The translations under genes were made by a program, and so were the position numbers. From Pseudomonas wuhanensis (GTDB lineage: Bacteria; Pseudomonadota; Gammaproteobacteria; Pseudomonadales; Pseudomonadaceae), in assembly GCF_030687395.1 (NCBI RefSeq), contig NZ_CP117430.1, forward strand, positions 6,510,001 through 6,574,000: a stretch of DNA of 64,000 nucleotides, in the 5' to 3' direction. The notes under the pieces are model-generated. The model searched no databases, had not been told where the DNA came from, and was given only the letters and a program-made list of their open reading frames with translations. Of this stretch, positions 17,896 through 26,168 are shown in pieces. The first letter of the stretch is position 1. The number at the start of each line of letters is the position of its first letter.

Positions 17896-19659
17896 TCAAT
17901 GCCCGGACGAGTCCTTGTGATTGTCCAGCGTTTCCAGTAAGGCCACCTGCATCCGCGTATGCACGCGAATGAACCAGCGCCAGAGCAGCGCCGCCACCGC
18001 GGCCGCGACTATGACGATCAGCACCAGCAACTTGTTGGTCGGCAGAATACTGGCCGACAAGGCTGCCAGCAGCAGGAAAATCACTAACAGCGAGAGTATC
18101 GGGATCACTTCGGCGATCACCCGACGCACTCGCTGCGTGTGGCGGCCAGCCATTTCCGGCTTCACGCCCATCTCTGCCAGCAACATCGACAGTGCCTTGA
18201 GCTTGCGATAGGCGGCGATCAGGAACGGCAGCGACAACAGCAACGCCCCGCCCCAGATCAATGCTTTCTGCCAGCTCGGATCGCTGATCCAGTCCTGCAG
18301 GTAAACGGACATGCGCTCGGCGAAGAACGCGCCTGAGAGAAAGATCGCAGTCACCAACGCCAGATTGACCCCTACCTGCAATAGAATCCGCCGAATCATC
18401 GACGCCAACAGTGCGCCCTCGCCCTGAGGCTGAATGCTGCGCAGCCATTCGCCATACATCCCCAGCACACGACCCAGACGCTGCGGCATCACCGCAGCAA
18501 GCTTGATCGACAGCGGATCGGCCGCGCGAATCAGATACGGCGTCAACAGCGTGGTGATCACCGAGACGGCCACCGCCACTGGATAAAGGAAGTTGCTGGT
18601 GACCTGCAGCGTCATGCCCAGCGCCGCGATGATGAAGGAGAATTCGCCAATCTGTGAAAGCCCCATCCCCACGCGCAGTGAGGTGCGTCCGTCATTACCG
18701 GCGATAAAGGCACCGAGGCCGCAGGACAACATCTTGCCCAGCACCACAGCCACGGTGATCACCGCGATCGGCCAGGCGTATTGCAGCAGGATCGTCGGGT
18801 CGAGCATCAGGCCGATGGCGACGAAGAAAATCGCACTGAACAAGTCGCGAACCGGCTCGATCAACTGCTCGATTTTCAGCAGTTGCCGCGATTCGGCCAT
18901 GATCGCGCCGATCAGGAACGCGCCGAGGACCATGCTGTATTCAAGTTTGACCACTAGCAGACAGAAGCCGAAACACAGGCCCAGCACGGTGATCAGCAAC
19001 ATCTCGTTGCTCTCGAATTTAGCCACGTAAGCCAGCAGTCGCGGCACCAGCAAAATGCCAATAACCAGTGCGACAATCATAAACAGTGAAAGCTTTCCGA
19101 CCGTGGAAAACACTTCGCCGGAACTGACCGTGCCGCTGACCGCGATGCTCGACAGCAACGCGATGATGCCGATGCCGAGGATGTCTTCGACGATCAGTAC
19201 GCCGAAGATCAGCTGCGCAAAACGCTCATTCTTCATCTTCAGGTCGTTGAGCGCCTTAACGATGATGGTGGTCGAGGAAATCGCCAGGATCGCACCGAGG
19301 AACAGCGAATCCATGGTATTCCACTCGAACCAGCGGCCGATTTCATAGCCGATCCAGATCATCAGGACGATTTCCAGGAACGCTGCGATGAACGCTGTGG
19401 CGCCGACCTTGAACAGCTTGCGCAGGCTGAACTCCAGGCCCAGGCAGAACATCAGGAAAATCACCCCGAGCTCGGCGAGGGTTTTAATGGTTGCTTCGTC
19501 GTGGATCAGGCTGAACGGCGGCGTGTGCGGGCCGATGATGAAGCCGGCGACGATGTAGCCAAGCACCACCGGTTGTTTGAGACGATGAAAGAGCACGGTC
19601 ACCACCCCTGCGATCAACATGATCACTGCCAGATCCTGAATGAAACTGATGGCGTGCAT
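17896..19659 (-). CDS. CPA2-family monovalent cation:proton antiporter, no RCK domain
   Basis: Inner-membrane antiporter (587 residues). The Na_H_Exchanger domain covers about residues 5-380 with 11-13 spans (LGYIVAGFIIGPHTPP; FLMFCLGLEFSLRKL; GVLIVEDILGI with the ion-binding Asp; GMGLSQIGEFSFIIAAL). KefB, KefC and YbaL have a TrkA-N/RCK domain next. Here the tail instead holds about four further hydrophobic helices (FLSGAFFAERM, ALIWGGALLLSLPFLIAA, VIPILSLLVIFLLLAAL, LVLIVIVAAAVAALLW). It ends in a short hydrophilic segment. GGAG precedes the ATG. Likely K+/H+ or Na+/H+ exchange; the ion is not determined. Confidence 0.87.
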   Translation of the reverse strand: MHAISFIQDLAVIMLIAGVVTVLFHRLKQPVVLGYIVAGFIIGPHTPPFSLIHDEATIKTLAELGVIFLMFCLGLEFSLRKLFKVGATAFIAAFLEIVLMIWIGYEIGRWFEWNTMDSLFLGAILAISSTTIIVKALNDLKMKNERFAQLIFGVLIVEDILGIGIIALLSSIAVSGTVSSGEVFSTVGKLSLFMIVALVIGILLVPRLLAYVAKFESNEMLLITVLGLCFGFCLLVVKLEYSMVLGAFLIGAIMAESRQLLKIEQLIEPVRDLFSAIFFVAIGLMLDPTILLQYAWPIAVITVAVVLGKMLSCGLGAFIAGNDGRTSLRVGMGLSQIGEFSFIIAALGMTLQVTSNFLYPVAVAVSVITTLLTPYLIRAADPLSIKLAAVMPQRLGRVLGMYGEWLRSIQPQGEGALLASMIRRILLQVGVNLALVTAIFLSGAFFAERMSVYLQDWISDPSWQKALIWGGALLLSLPFLIAAYRKLKALSMLLAEMGVKPEMAGRHTQRVRRVIAEVIPILSLLVIFLLLAALSASILPTNKLLVLIVIVAAAVAALLWRWFIRVHTRMQVALLETLDNHKDSSGH

Positions 19660-19856
19660 GGTGTGTGGCTCCTTGGGGTGGGCTTTTGAAGGGTAACATC
19701 GCGACTTCCGGCGGGAAGAGGGTGCAATATATGGAAACAGATCGATTCGGGCGTGACGGCGGCCCCCCGCCCGGCGTCCCGATAACTGTTGGTTTGAAAA
19801 TCAAGCACCCACAGAGGTGTAACCCTGAAATCCTGCCTTGAACCCGTGAGTACGTT

Positions 19857-20339
19857 ATGGAACCCGGAAACGCCCAGCTGTCGATGACGGTATTGATGAC
19901 CCCCGACATGGCCAACTTCTCTGGCAATGTCCACGGCGGCACCCTGCTCAAATACCTCGATGAAGTGGCCTACGCTTGCGCCAGCCGGTACGCCGGCCGC
20001 TATGTAGTGACCCTGTCGGTGGATCAGGTGATTTTCCGCGAACCGATTCACGTCGGTGAACTGGTGACCTTTCTGGCCTCGGTCAACTACACCGGCAACA
20101 CCTCGATGGAGGTGGGCATCAAGGTCGTGACCGAGAACATCCGCGAGCGCTCGGTGCGTCACACCAACAGCTGCTTCTTCACCATGGTCGCGGTGGATGA
20201 CCAGCGCAAACCGGCCGCAGTCCCGCCGCTGCAACCGCAGAACAGTGAAGACAAGCGTCGTTACATGCAGGCCCAGCAGCGTCGGCAGATTCGTCAGGAA
20301 CTGGAAAAGCGTTATCAGGACATCAAGGGCGACGCCTGA
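19857..20339 (+). CDS. acyl-CoA thioesterase, hotdog fold (YciA-like)
   Basis: Cytoplasmic hotdog-fold thioesterase (160 residues) that hydrolyses acyl-CoA. The first half has the catalytic NVHGGTLLKYLDEVAYACASRYAG segment, with Asn, His and Asp in the YciA/BACH positions. The C-terminal tail is charged and helical (RRYMQAQQRRQIRQELEKRYQDI). It stands alone, divergent from the antiporter and convergent with pdxY across a REP pair. Chain-length preference is unknown. Confidence 0.9.
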   Translation: MEPGNAQLSMTVLMTPDMANFSGNVHGGTLLKYLDEVAYACASRYAGRYVVTLSVDQVIFREPIHVGELVTFLASVNYTGNTSMEVGIKVVTENIRERSVRHTNSCFFTMVAVDDQRKPAAVPPLQPQNSEDKRRYMQAQQRRQIRQELEKRYQDIKGDA

Positions 20340-20376
20340 GCTGTTCAGTCAGTTTGACGGTGGTCATTGAATCGTC

Positions 20377-20469
20377 TTCGCGAGCAAGCCCGCTCCCACA
20401 ATAGATTTTCAGCGCACACAATTTTCGTGTACGACAGAGAACTCGTGTGGGAGCGGGTTTGCTCGCGAA
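20377..20469. repeat. REP inverted pair
   Basis: Two REP units, ttcgcgagcaagcccgctcc... (20377-20400) and its inverse (20446-20469), face each other across about 45 bp between the convergent thioesterase and pdxY genes. Confidence 0.85.
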
Positions 20470-20486
20470 TGGGGTCGACGCGAAGC

Positions 20487-21359
20487 TCAGAGGCTGATCG
20501 CTGTCGCCTCGAACCGCACCCGCGGATGGGCGATCCGGTCCTGCGCCCGCACCAGTTCCAGCTCATAGCTGGCGCAAGCCTGGGTTTCCAGCAGCACTTC
20601 ATGCACCGCCGCCGCGGTGAATTCGAAGGCGCTCACCAGATTGTCACCCTGCAGCACACGCGCCAGGAACAACCCGGCAGTCAGATCGCCAACGCCCACC
20701 GGCTGACGCGGAAACGCCAGCAGCGGCCGACGCAGGTGCCAGCTGCCTTCAGTGGTCACCAGCAACATCTCGAAGCCCTCCGCCGGTTTGCCGGGATAGT
20801 CCAGATGCTTGACCAGCACCGCCTTCGGGCCGCGCGCCAACAGCGCGCGAGCCATCGCCAGGCAATCGAACAACGACTGCGCCTTGTGCCCCGAGAAACT
20901 GTTCAGCTCCAACTGGTTCGGGCACATGAAGTCGGCCATTGCCGCCGCCTCTTCCAGCAGAAAATCGCTGACCTCAGCTGGGACGGTGCAGCCCTTCTCC
21001 GGATGACCCATCACCGGGTCGCAGAGGTACAGCGCTTTGGGATTGATCGATTTGATTCGTTCCACGCCCGCGAGTATCGCCCGGCCCTGAGCCGCGCTGC
21101 CGAGGTAGCCAGACAACACGGCGTCGCAATTACCCAGCTCGCCGATCGCCGCGATTCCTTCTACCAATTCCGGAATCTGATGCGGGGCCAGCACCTCTCC
21201 GGCCCACTGGCCATATTGCGTGTGGTTGGAGAACTGCACGGTATTGAGCGGCCACACGTTCACCCCGACCCGCTGCATCGGGAAAACCGCGGCGCTGTTG
21301 CCAGCGTGGCCGAACACCACGTGGGACTGGATGGCGAGCACATGGGGCGTACGTTTCAT
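20487..21359 (-). CDS. pdxY: pyridoxal kinase PdxY
   Basis: Ribokinase-like pyridoxal kinase (290 residues) in the vitamin B6 salvage pathway, phosphorylating pyridoxal with ATP. The N-terminus [29 protein letters not shown] is the PdxK/PdxY signature. [12 protein letters not shown] follows, and the C-terminal anion-hole/base motif is [11 protein letters not shown]. Length is as expected (286-290). It is monocistronic, bounded by a REP pair downstream. Confidence 0.95.
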   Translation of the reverse strand: MKRTPHVLAIQSHVVFGHAGNSAAVFPMQRVGVNVWPLNTVQFSNHTQYGQWAGEVLAPHQIPELVEGIAAIGELGNCDAVLSGYLGSAAQGRAILAGVERIKSINPKALYLCDPVMGHPEKGCTVPAEVSDFLLEEAAAMADFMCPNQLELNSFSGHKAQSLFDCLAMARALLARGPKAVLVKHLDYPGKPAEGFEMLLVTTEGSWHLRRPLLAFPRQPVGVGDLTAGLFLARVLQGDNLVSAFEFTAAAVHEVLLETQACASYELELVRAQDRIAHPRVRFEATAISL

Positions 21360-21479
21360 GCGGTGAGTTTTCCGTCAAACGATTGAAATTCAAGCCGCGC
21401 AGTATGCGACTAAACGCAGCCTGTACGACAGACCGGCGACACAGTTAAGCTGGCACTATCTTGTTGGAGCACCCTGTTG

Positions 21480-21893
21480 ATGCTGACCCTCGGAAATATC
21501 TTTGTGCTGATGCTGCTCGCCACCGGTGGCGCGTGGTTGTGGCACAACCACGGCTTGCGCGAACGCGCGCTGGAGCGGGTCATACAGCATTGCGCCAAGC
21601 TGCGAATCGAGCTACTGGACGGCAACGTAGCCTTGAAGAAGATCGCCTTTATTAAAGACGCCAATGGCCGTCGGCGCCTGGCCCGTGTGTATAACTTCGA
21701 ATTCACCGTGACTGGCGAGACCCGCCATACCGGCACCATCATCCAGTTCGGCGCCCATAGCGCACAGATCGAGCTCGCGCCCTACCCGATGCCGTTCGAC
21801 GACACACCGCCGGTGGTTGATATCGCGAAGCCCAGAGCCGAGGTGATTGAATTGAGTCAGTGGCGGCAAGAGCACACCAAGTGGCGTCCTTGA
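21480..21893 (+). CDS. DUF3301 domain-containing membrane-anchored protein
   Basis: Small protein of 137 residues with one N-terminal membrane anchor (MLTLGNIFVLMLLATGGAWLWHNHGLRERAL). A soluble domain typical of DUF3301 follows (RVYNFEFTVTGETRHTGTIIQFGAHSAQIELAPYPM). ATG 21480 is used; the TTG at 21477 would add one residue. GGAG lies 11 bases upstream. Function is unknown. Confidence 0.8.
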   Translation: MLTLGNIFVLMLLATGGAWLWHNHGLRERALERVIQHCAKLRIELLDGNVALKKIAFIKDANGRRRLARVYNFEFTVTGETRHTGTIIQFGAHSAQIELAPYPMPFDDTPPVVDIAKPRAEVIELSQWRQEHTKWRP

Positions 21894-21918
21894 GTCGGGT
21901 GTCAGTCTGTTAAAACCA

Positions 21919-21982
21919 ATCGCGGGCAAGCTCGCTCCCACAAGGTTCACACTGCACCTGTGGGAGCGGGCTTGCCCGCGAT
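21919..21982. repeat. REP inverted pair
   Basis: atcgcgggcaagctcgctcc (from 21919) and its inverse, ending gcttgcccgcgat at 21982, are separated by a short loop. They lie between the DUF3301 gene and the convergent COG0523 gene. Confidence 0.85.
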
Positions 21983-22020
21983 GAGGCCTTCAAAAACCGC
22001 ACAAAAACTCGCTAATTTGC

Positions 22021-22983
22021 CTAGGTGCGGCACCTCGCCAAACCTTCCTGCAGTTCTTGGACAGCCTGCAGCTCACTGAAAATCAACTCGATACGCGAAT
22101 CCCGACGCCATTCGCTGGCTTGCCAATCCAGTACCGAGTTATCCACCGCATTCGCCGACACCCACCCCTCAACACTGTGGATAACCAGCTTCGCCCGCCG
22201 CCATTCAAGGCGCTCAAGCCACTCCCCGATCAATACGGAGTCGAATACCTGACTCGGATGCCACCGCCATCCAACGCTCCAGCCACCCTCCTGCGCCTGA
22301 CTCAAGCAAATCGGCAACGTCGAATCGGTCCAGATGGCCGGCATCTGCGCCAATCCCTTGGGCACGACAAGGTTATCCACACCCCCGACAGCCTGAGCCC
22401 CGAGCCCCGGCAACTCACTCAACGGCAAGACCGCTTGCTGCGTCCAGTACAAGGGGCGCACCGGCAACTGTGCGGCGATTCGCTGGCGATCACTGTCGTC
22501 GAGGTCTTCGGCCTTGTTCAGCAACAGCAACCCGGCACTGTTCAAGGCTTGCTGTTGCGCCTCAGGCAGCGGTTTTCCCGCCGCGAGCGCTTGCGCGTCC
22601 AAAACCAGCACGCACGGCTGCACCGCCAGGACGCCTTGCCACGGGGGCTCACTCAATTGGCTGAGCAATTGCGCCGGATGTCCTAGCCCCGAGGGTTCAA
22701 TGAACAGTCGATCCGGTCGTGCCTTGCGCAGCAATCGCCCGAGGCCGATCTGAAACGGTGCACCATTGACGCAACACAAACAGCCCCCGGCCACTTCCCC
22801 CAGTGCGATACCATCGGCGTCCTGGGTCAACAGCGCGGCATCCAGGCCGATCTGGCCGAACTCGTTGATCAGCACCGCCCAGCGCTCACCCGCGGGCCGT
22901 TGCGCCAGCAGGTGCTTGATCAGGCTGGTCTTGCCGGCCCCCAACGGGCCGGCAATGACGTGGGTGGGAATGTTGTGCAACAT
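22021..22983 (-). CDS. COG0523 (CobW/YjiA) family GTPase
   Basis: G3E-family P-loop GTPase of 320 residues, a candidate metallochaperone. The Walker A motif is GPLGAGKTSLI, NEFG acts as switch, and the metal-binding CxCC motif is GGCLCC. A LLLNKAEDLD guanine-specificity motif and a CobW C-terminal domain follow. The start at 22983 is chosen because the frame upstream of it runs antisense through the neighbouring gene. It lies at the left end of a zinc-responsive cluster that also has ZigA. The start codon lies inside a 16-bp palindrome (22969-22984). Confidence 0.88.
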   Translation of the reverse strand: MLHNIPTHVIAGPLGAGKTSLIKHLLAQRPAGERWAVLINEFGQIGLDAALLTQDADGIALGEVAGGCLCCVNGAPFQIGLGRLLRKARPDRLFIEPSGLGHPAQLLSQLSEPPWQGVLAVQPCVLVLDAQALAAGKPLPEAQQQALNSAGLLLLNKAEDLDDSDRQRIAAQLPVRPLYWTQQAVLPLSELPGLGAQAVGGVDNLVVPKGLAQMPAIWTDSTLPICLSQAQEGGWSVGWRWHPSQVFDSVLIGEWLERLEWRRAKLVIHSVEGWVSANAVDNSVLDWQASEWRRDSRIELIFSELQAVQELQEGLARCRT

Positions 22984-23010
22984 TGTCGAGGTTTTCTGAG
23001 GAGGTAAAGA

Positions 23011-23367
23011 ATGCGGTTGATGGGATGGTCGTTGCTTCTGGCGCTCACATCGGGCGACGCGCTGGCCCAGGCCTGCGTGGTGCACAGCACGGCTGAGCGG
23101 CTCGACGTGAAGGTTTGTCAGCAAAACCGCAACATCCCGGAAAAACTGTTCGCCGACGGATTCTGCCAGCCGAATCTGCCGGGGCAGAAAGTCGAGGTGC
23201 AGTACGTCGATCAATGCCCTACTGGCGCGTTCGGGGTGTGCAGCAACGCTCAAGTCGCCAATATGCCTTACCGGCAGGATATTCACTATTACGGCGTGGC
23301 CACCGATGCGGCGTATTTGAAGCCGTTTTGCGAAGCCCAGAGCCAGGGAACCTGGCTCAAACCTTGA
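23011..23367 (+). CDS. small periplasmic cysteine-rich hypothetical protein
   Basis: Exported protein of 118 residues with a signal peptide (MRLMGWSLLLALTSGDALAQA). The mature part has about six cysteines (ACVVHS, KVCQQN, GFCQPN, DQCPTG, GVCSNA, PFCEAQ), suggesting three disulfides. AGGAGG gives a strong ribosome binding site. It is divergent from the COG0523 gene, with only 27 bp between start codons, and convergent with the DUF1826 gene. A periplasmic role in metal stress fits the neighbourhood, but no domain is recognised. Confidence 0.75.
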   Translation: MRLMGWSLLLALTSGDALAQACVVHSTAERLDVKVCQQNRNIPEKLFADGFCQPNLPGQKVEVQYVDQCPTGAFGVCSNAQVANMPYRQDIHYYGVATDAAYLKPFCEAQSQGTWLKP

Positions 23368-23371
23368 GCCA

Positions 23372-24022
23372 CTAACTCAGCCAGTCCAGGGTCAGAATCA
23401 AACGACGCTCGCCCGGCGCCGGCTGCGGCGAGCGGTGGATCAAACCGAAGCCTTCGTTGCCGTGCCACTTCTCCCCTTTAAGCAGCGCCACTTCGCCACT
23501 GGTGATCTGCTGAATCAGCGAATCGTCCTGCGGTTCGGCCTCAGGTTTGCCTAATTGCCGACGATCCATCGCCCCTTCTTTCAGCCACTGGCTGCCGATA
23601 CCTGCATAGGTGGTGATCAACCGCACCGGCACATGATCGACGTGGAAACGCGGGCACATGGCTTTATCCAGAACCCGCAGGCGTAGGCCGATACGCTGGG
23701 CGCCCAACAAGCAGGCGAAAGCGCTGACCAGCCAGGAAACATCAGCGATAAAGCCTTCGTAGCCCTCAAGGTCACTGAAGCCTGAGGCTAAACCGTGGAG
23801 ATTGGGTTCGGCGTCATCGCTGGGCATTTCCAGGGACAGCGACTCAGCCAGCGGCTCGTTCAGGGACAACAACAAACGACCGAAATCGGCAATGTGTGCC
23901 GGGAGTTGGCGTTGCCAGAGGGCGAGGTTCACGCCGTCGTCCAGAATCCCGGTCAGCGCTTTTGGCGTATCACCTTGAACCTGGCGAATGACCGGTCGCA
24001 GCTTCAGACTGGGCGCCAGCAT
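23372..24022 (-). CDS. DUF1826 domain-containing protein
   Basis: Protein of 216 residues of the DUF1826 family, a regular companion of ZigA-type COG0523 genes. Notable features are a conserved MCPRFHVDHVPVRLITTYAGIGSQWL centre with two His and one Cys, and a C-terminal GEKWHGNEGFGLIHRSP. The histidines suggest metal binding. It overlaps the zigA stop by one base (TGATG), so it is translationally coupled to the ZigA gene. The function of the family is unknown. Confidence 0.85.
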   Translation of the reverse strand: MLAPSLKLRPVIRQVQGDTPKALTGILDDGVNLALWQRQLPAHIADFGRLLLSLNEPLAESLSLEMPSDDAEPNLHGLASGFSDLEGYEGFIADVSWLVSAFACLLGAQRIGLRLRVLDKAMCPRFHVDHVPVRLITTYAGIGSQWLKEGAMDRRQLGKPEAEPQDDSLIQQITSGEVALLKGEKWHGNEGFGLIHRSPQPAPGERRLILTLDWLS

Positions 24023-25230
24023 CAAGCAGCCGCCTCTTCATGCCAAGGACCAAACGGATCGGGCAATAACTGCCAGCCCTCGACACCCAAGGCCATTTCA
24101 GCATCCGTCAGCAGGCAGTTATCTAGCTCGACGGTGAGTTGCGCGAAGTCGATGTTTTGGCCGATGAACACCAGTTCCTGGCGGCAGTCGCCGGTGGTGG
24201 TCGTCCAGTTTTCCATGATCCCGGCGGTGCTTTCTTCATCTTGCGGCCACTGGTTTTTCGGCACGAAACGCCACCAGCGTCCGGCAAAACCGTGACGCAT
24301 CAAGCCGCCGGCCTGGGACCAGCTACCAGCGTCCCGGTGTTTGCTGGCCAGCCAGAAATAGCCCTTGGAACGCAGTAGTTTGCCGTTCACCCACGGACGA
24401 TCGATAAAGTTGAAGAAGCGTTGCGGATGAAACGGTCGCCGTGCCCGATAAGCCGTGGAGGCGATACCGTATTCCTCGGTTTCCGGCACGTGTTCACCGC
24501 GCAGTTCCTGTAACCATCCCGGCGCCTGAGCGGCCTTTTCGAAGTCGAAGCGACCAGTGTTGAGAATCTTCTTGAGCGGTACTTCGCCCATGACCATCGG
24601 AATGATTTCAGCCTGGGAATTGAGCCGTTCGAGGATCGCGATCAACTCCTGGCGCTCGCTACTGCTGATCAAATCGATCTTGCTGATTAGAATCACGTCG
24701 GCGAATTCGATCTGCTCGATCAACAGGTCGGTGATCGAGCGTTCGTCCTCCTCTCCCAGGGTTTCGCCACGGGACGCAAGGCTTTCGGCGGCCTGATAGT
24801 CGAGCAGGAAGTTCATGCCGTCGACCACGGTGACCATAGTGTCGAGCCGCGCGATGTCCGCCAGGCTCTGCCCTTCTTCATCGCGAAACGTGAAGGTTTC
24901 CGCCACGGGCAGCGGCTCGGAAATGCCCGTGGACTCGATCAGCAGATAATCGAAACGACCATCCTTGGCGAGTTTGCTGACTTCTTCGAGCAAGTCTTCT
25001 CGCAAGGTGCAGCAGATGCAGCCGTTACTCATTTCCACGAGTTTTTCTTCGGCACGGTTCAGGCTGACATCGCGTTGGACTTCGCTGCCATCGATATTGA
25101 TTTCACTCATGTCGTTGACGATCACTGCGACCCGCAAATTATCGCGATTACGTAGTACGTAATTAAGAAGTGTACTTTTTCCGGCGCCGAGAAAGCCCGA
25201 CAGGACGGTCACAGGGAGACGATTGGGCAT
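24022..25230 (-). CDS. zigA: zinc metallochaperone GTPase ZigA
   Basis: COG0523 GTPase of 402 residues, thought to deliver zinc to client enzymes during zinc starvation. Visible motifs are Walker A ([12 protein letters not shown]), [10 protein letters not shown], the CxCC metal site ([15 protein letters not shown]), [15 protein letters not shown] and the ISKIDLI G4-like motif. A C-terminal CobW domain is rich in Arg and His ([15 protein letters not shown]). The start at 25230 ([12 protein letters not shown]) is used because the frame upstream is an overlap with dksA2. It sits between dksA2 and DUF1826 in one minus-strand unit downstream of a perfect Zur box. Confidence 0.93.
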   Translation of the reverse strand: MPNRLPVTVLSGFLGAGKSTLLNYVLRNRDNLRVAVIVNDMSEINIDGSEVQRDVSLNRAEEKLVEMSNGCICCTLREDLLEEVSKLAKDGRFDYLLIESTGISEPLPVAETFTFRDEEGQSLADIARLDTMVTVVDGMNFLLDYQAAESLASRGETLGEEDERSITDLLIEQIEFADVILISKIDLISSSERQELIAILERLNSQAEIIPMVMGEVPLKKILNTGRFDFEKAAQAPGWLQELRGEHVPETEEYGIASTAYRARRPFHPQRFFNFIDRPWVNGKLLRSKGYFWLASKHRDAGSWSQAGGLMRHGFAGRWWRFVPKNQWPQDEESTAGIMENWTTTTGDCRQELVFIGQNIDFAQLTVELDNCLLTDAEMALGVEGWQLLPDPFGPWHEEAAA

Positions 25231-25258
25231 CAGGTATTCCTCATCAGGATGTGGCCGG

Positions 25259-25663
25259 TCAAATCGCCCGTTGATGGCGTTCGCGCAGCTCTTCACGTTC
25301 TTTGGCTTCAATGCACAGAGTGGCGGTGGGTCGCAGCAGCAGGCGCTTGAGGCCGATCGGTTCACCGGTTTCGCGGCACCAGCCGTACTCGCCGCGAGCC
25401 AGGTGTTCGAGGGCTTCGTCGATCTTGTCCAGGAGCTTCTTTTCCCGCTCCAGCAGGCGCAGTTGCCACTGGCGCTGTTCTTCGGCGCTGCCGATGTCGG
25501 CGGGATCGCTGTGGGGTTCCTGCTCACGCAACGCGTCGAACTCGCCGGCAATGCGCTCCTGCAGCTCGCTGCGCTGAGCCAGTAGCAGCTCGCGAAAGAA
25601 GCCTTGCTGGGCGTCGCTCATGTAAGCGGCGGCGGGTTGAGCGAGGAGTTCTTGTTCAGTCAT
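25259..25663 (-). CDS. dksA2: DksA2, zinc-independent DksA paralogue
   Basis: RNA-polymerase secondary-channel regulator of 134 residues that works with ppGpp. The coiled-coil core is followed by the C-terminal globular domain. In classical DksA this holds four zinc-ligand cysteines; here the segment reads CRETGEPIG...[12 protein letters not shown], giving Cys-Thr and Cys-Ala. That is exactly the pattern of P. aeruginosa DksA2, which replaces DksA when zinc is scarce. The gene starts 33 bp from a perfect Zur box and is followed by zigA after 28 bp. Confidence 0.95.
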   Translation of the reverse strand: MTEQELLAQPAAAYMSDAQQGFFRELLLAQRSELQERIAGEFDALREQEPHSDPADIGSAEEQRQWQLRLLEREKKLLDKIDEALEHLARGEYGWCRETGEPIGLKRLLLRPTATLCIEAKEREELRERHQRAI

Positions 25664-25695
25664 GGCGATGGATCATCAGAGCGGGTGTATTTTTA

Positions 25696-25710
25696 TGTTA
25701 TAGTATAACA
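25696..25710. promoter_or_regulatory. Zur box between dksA2 and the divergent hypothetical gene
   Basis: TGTTATA-G-TATAACA is a perfect 7-1-7 palindrome matching the proteobacterial Zur box core GTTATANNATAAC. It contains -10-like sequences on both strands (TATACT on minus, TATAGT on plus), so zinc-loaded Zur would block both promoters. Confidence 0.85.
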
Positions 25711-25790
25711 ATACAATTAAGCCACTCCCCTCTTGCTCGCCACTACAAAGGGCACGATGCTTTAACCCGTCCGCCCCTTTGAGAAATGCC

Positions 25791-26168
25791 ATGGGAAACG
25801 CCCTGAAATTCTCGCTGTTGAGCCTTTCGCTGCTGATCGCGGTCGATGCCTGGGGACAAATTCCGAGCCTGGCCAACTGCACCCGTAGCGCCAATCTGCT
25901 GGCCTGCGTAGATCCCGACGGCAATGCCTACAGCGTTAACACCGTCGGTAGCACGATCTATCTGCGCGGCTTCGAAGTGGCCGGCAAACGCTATTGGGCG
26001 CAAACCAACAGCCGCTATGGGCAACTGACGTTCTTCACGGGCATCGCGTCCGATGGCGAAGCCTGGGTCGGCTACAACCGCCGGGTTGGCTGGACAACCA
26101 TCAATCGGTTTTCCAGCTCCGGCGGCAGCAGCGGCAAGTTCACGTGTAGCCGGATGACCGGCTGCTAG
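25791..26168 (+). CDS. secreted hypothetical protein in the Zur cluster
   Basis: Exported protein of 125 residues with a signal peptide (MGNALKFSLLSLSLLIAVDAWG). The mature part is short and rich in Gly, Ser and aromatic residues, with four cysteines (NCTRS, LACVD, FTCSR, TGC at the end). ATG 25791 is preferred over TTG 25779. It is divergent from dksA2 across the Zur box, so expression under zinc limitation is likely. Its stop overlaps that of the convergent amidase (CTAG). No domain is recognised; it occupies the position of PA5537 in P. aeruginosa. Confidence 0.75.
   Translation: MGNALKFSLLSLSLLIAVDAWGQIPSLANCTRSANLLACVDPDGNAYSVNTVGSTIYLRGFEVAGKRYWAQTNSRYGQLTFFTGIASDGEAWVGYNRRVGWTTINRFSSSGGSSGKFTCSRMTGC

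Noticed and set aside
22984..23286. Upstream part of the COG0523 frame
   Set aside because: It is antisense to the small periplasmic gene at 23011; the GTPase begins at 22983.
25231..25551. Upstream part of the zigA frame
   Set aside because: It overlaps dksA2 in another frame. ZigA begins at [12 protein letters not shown].
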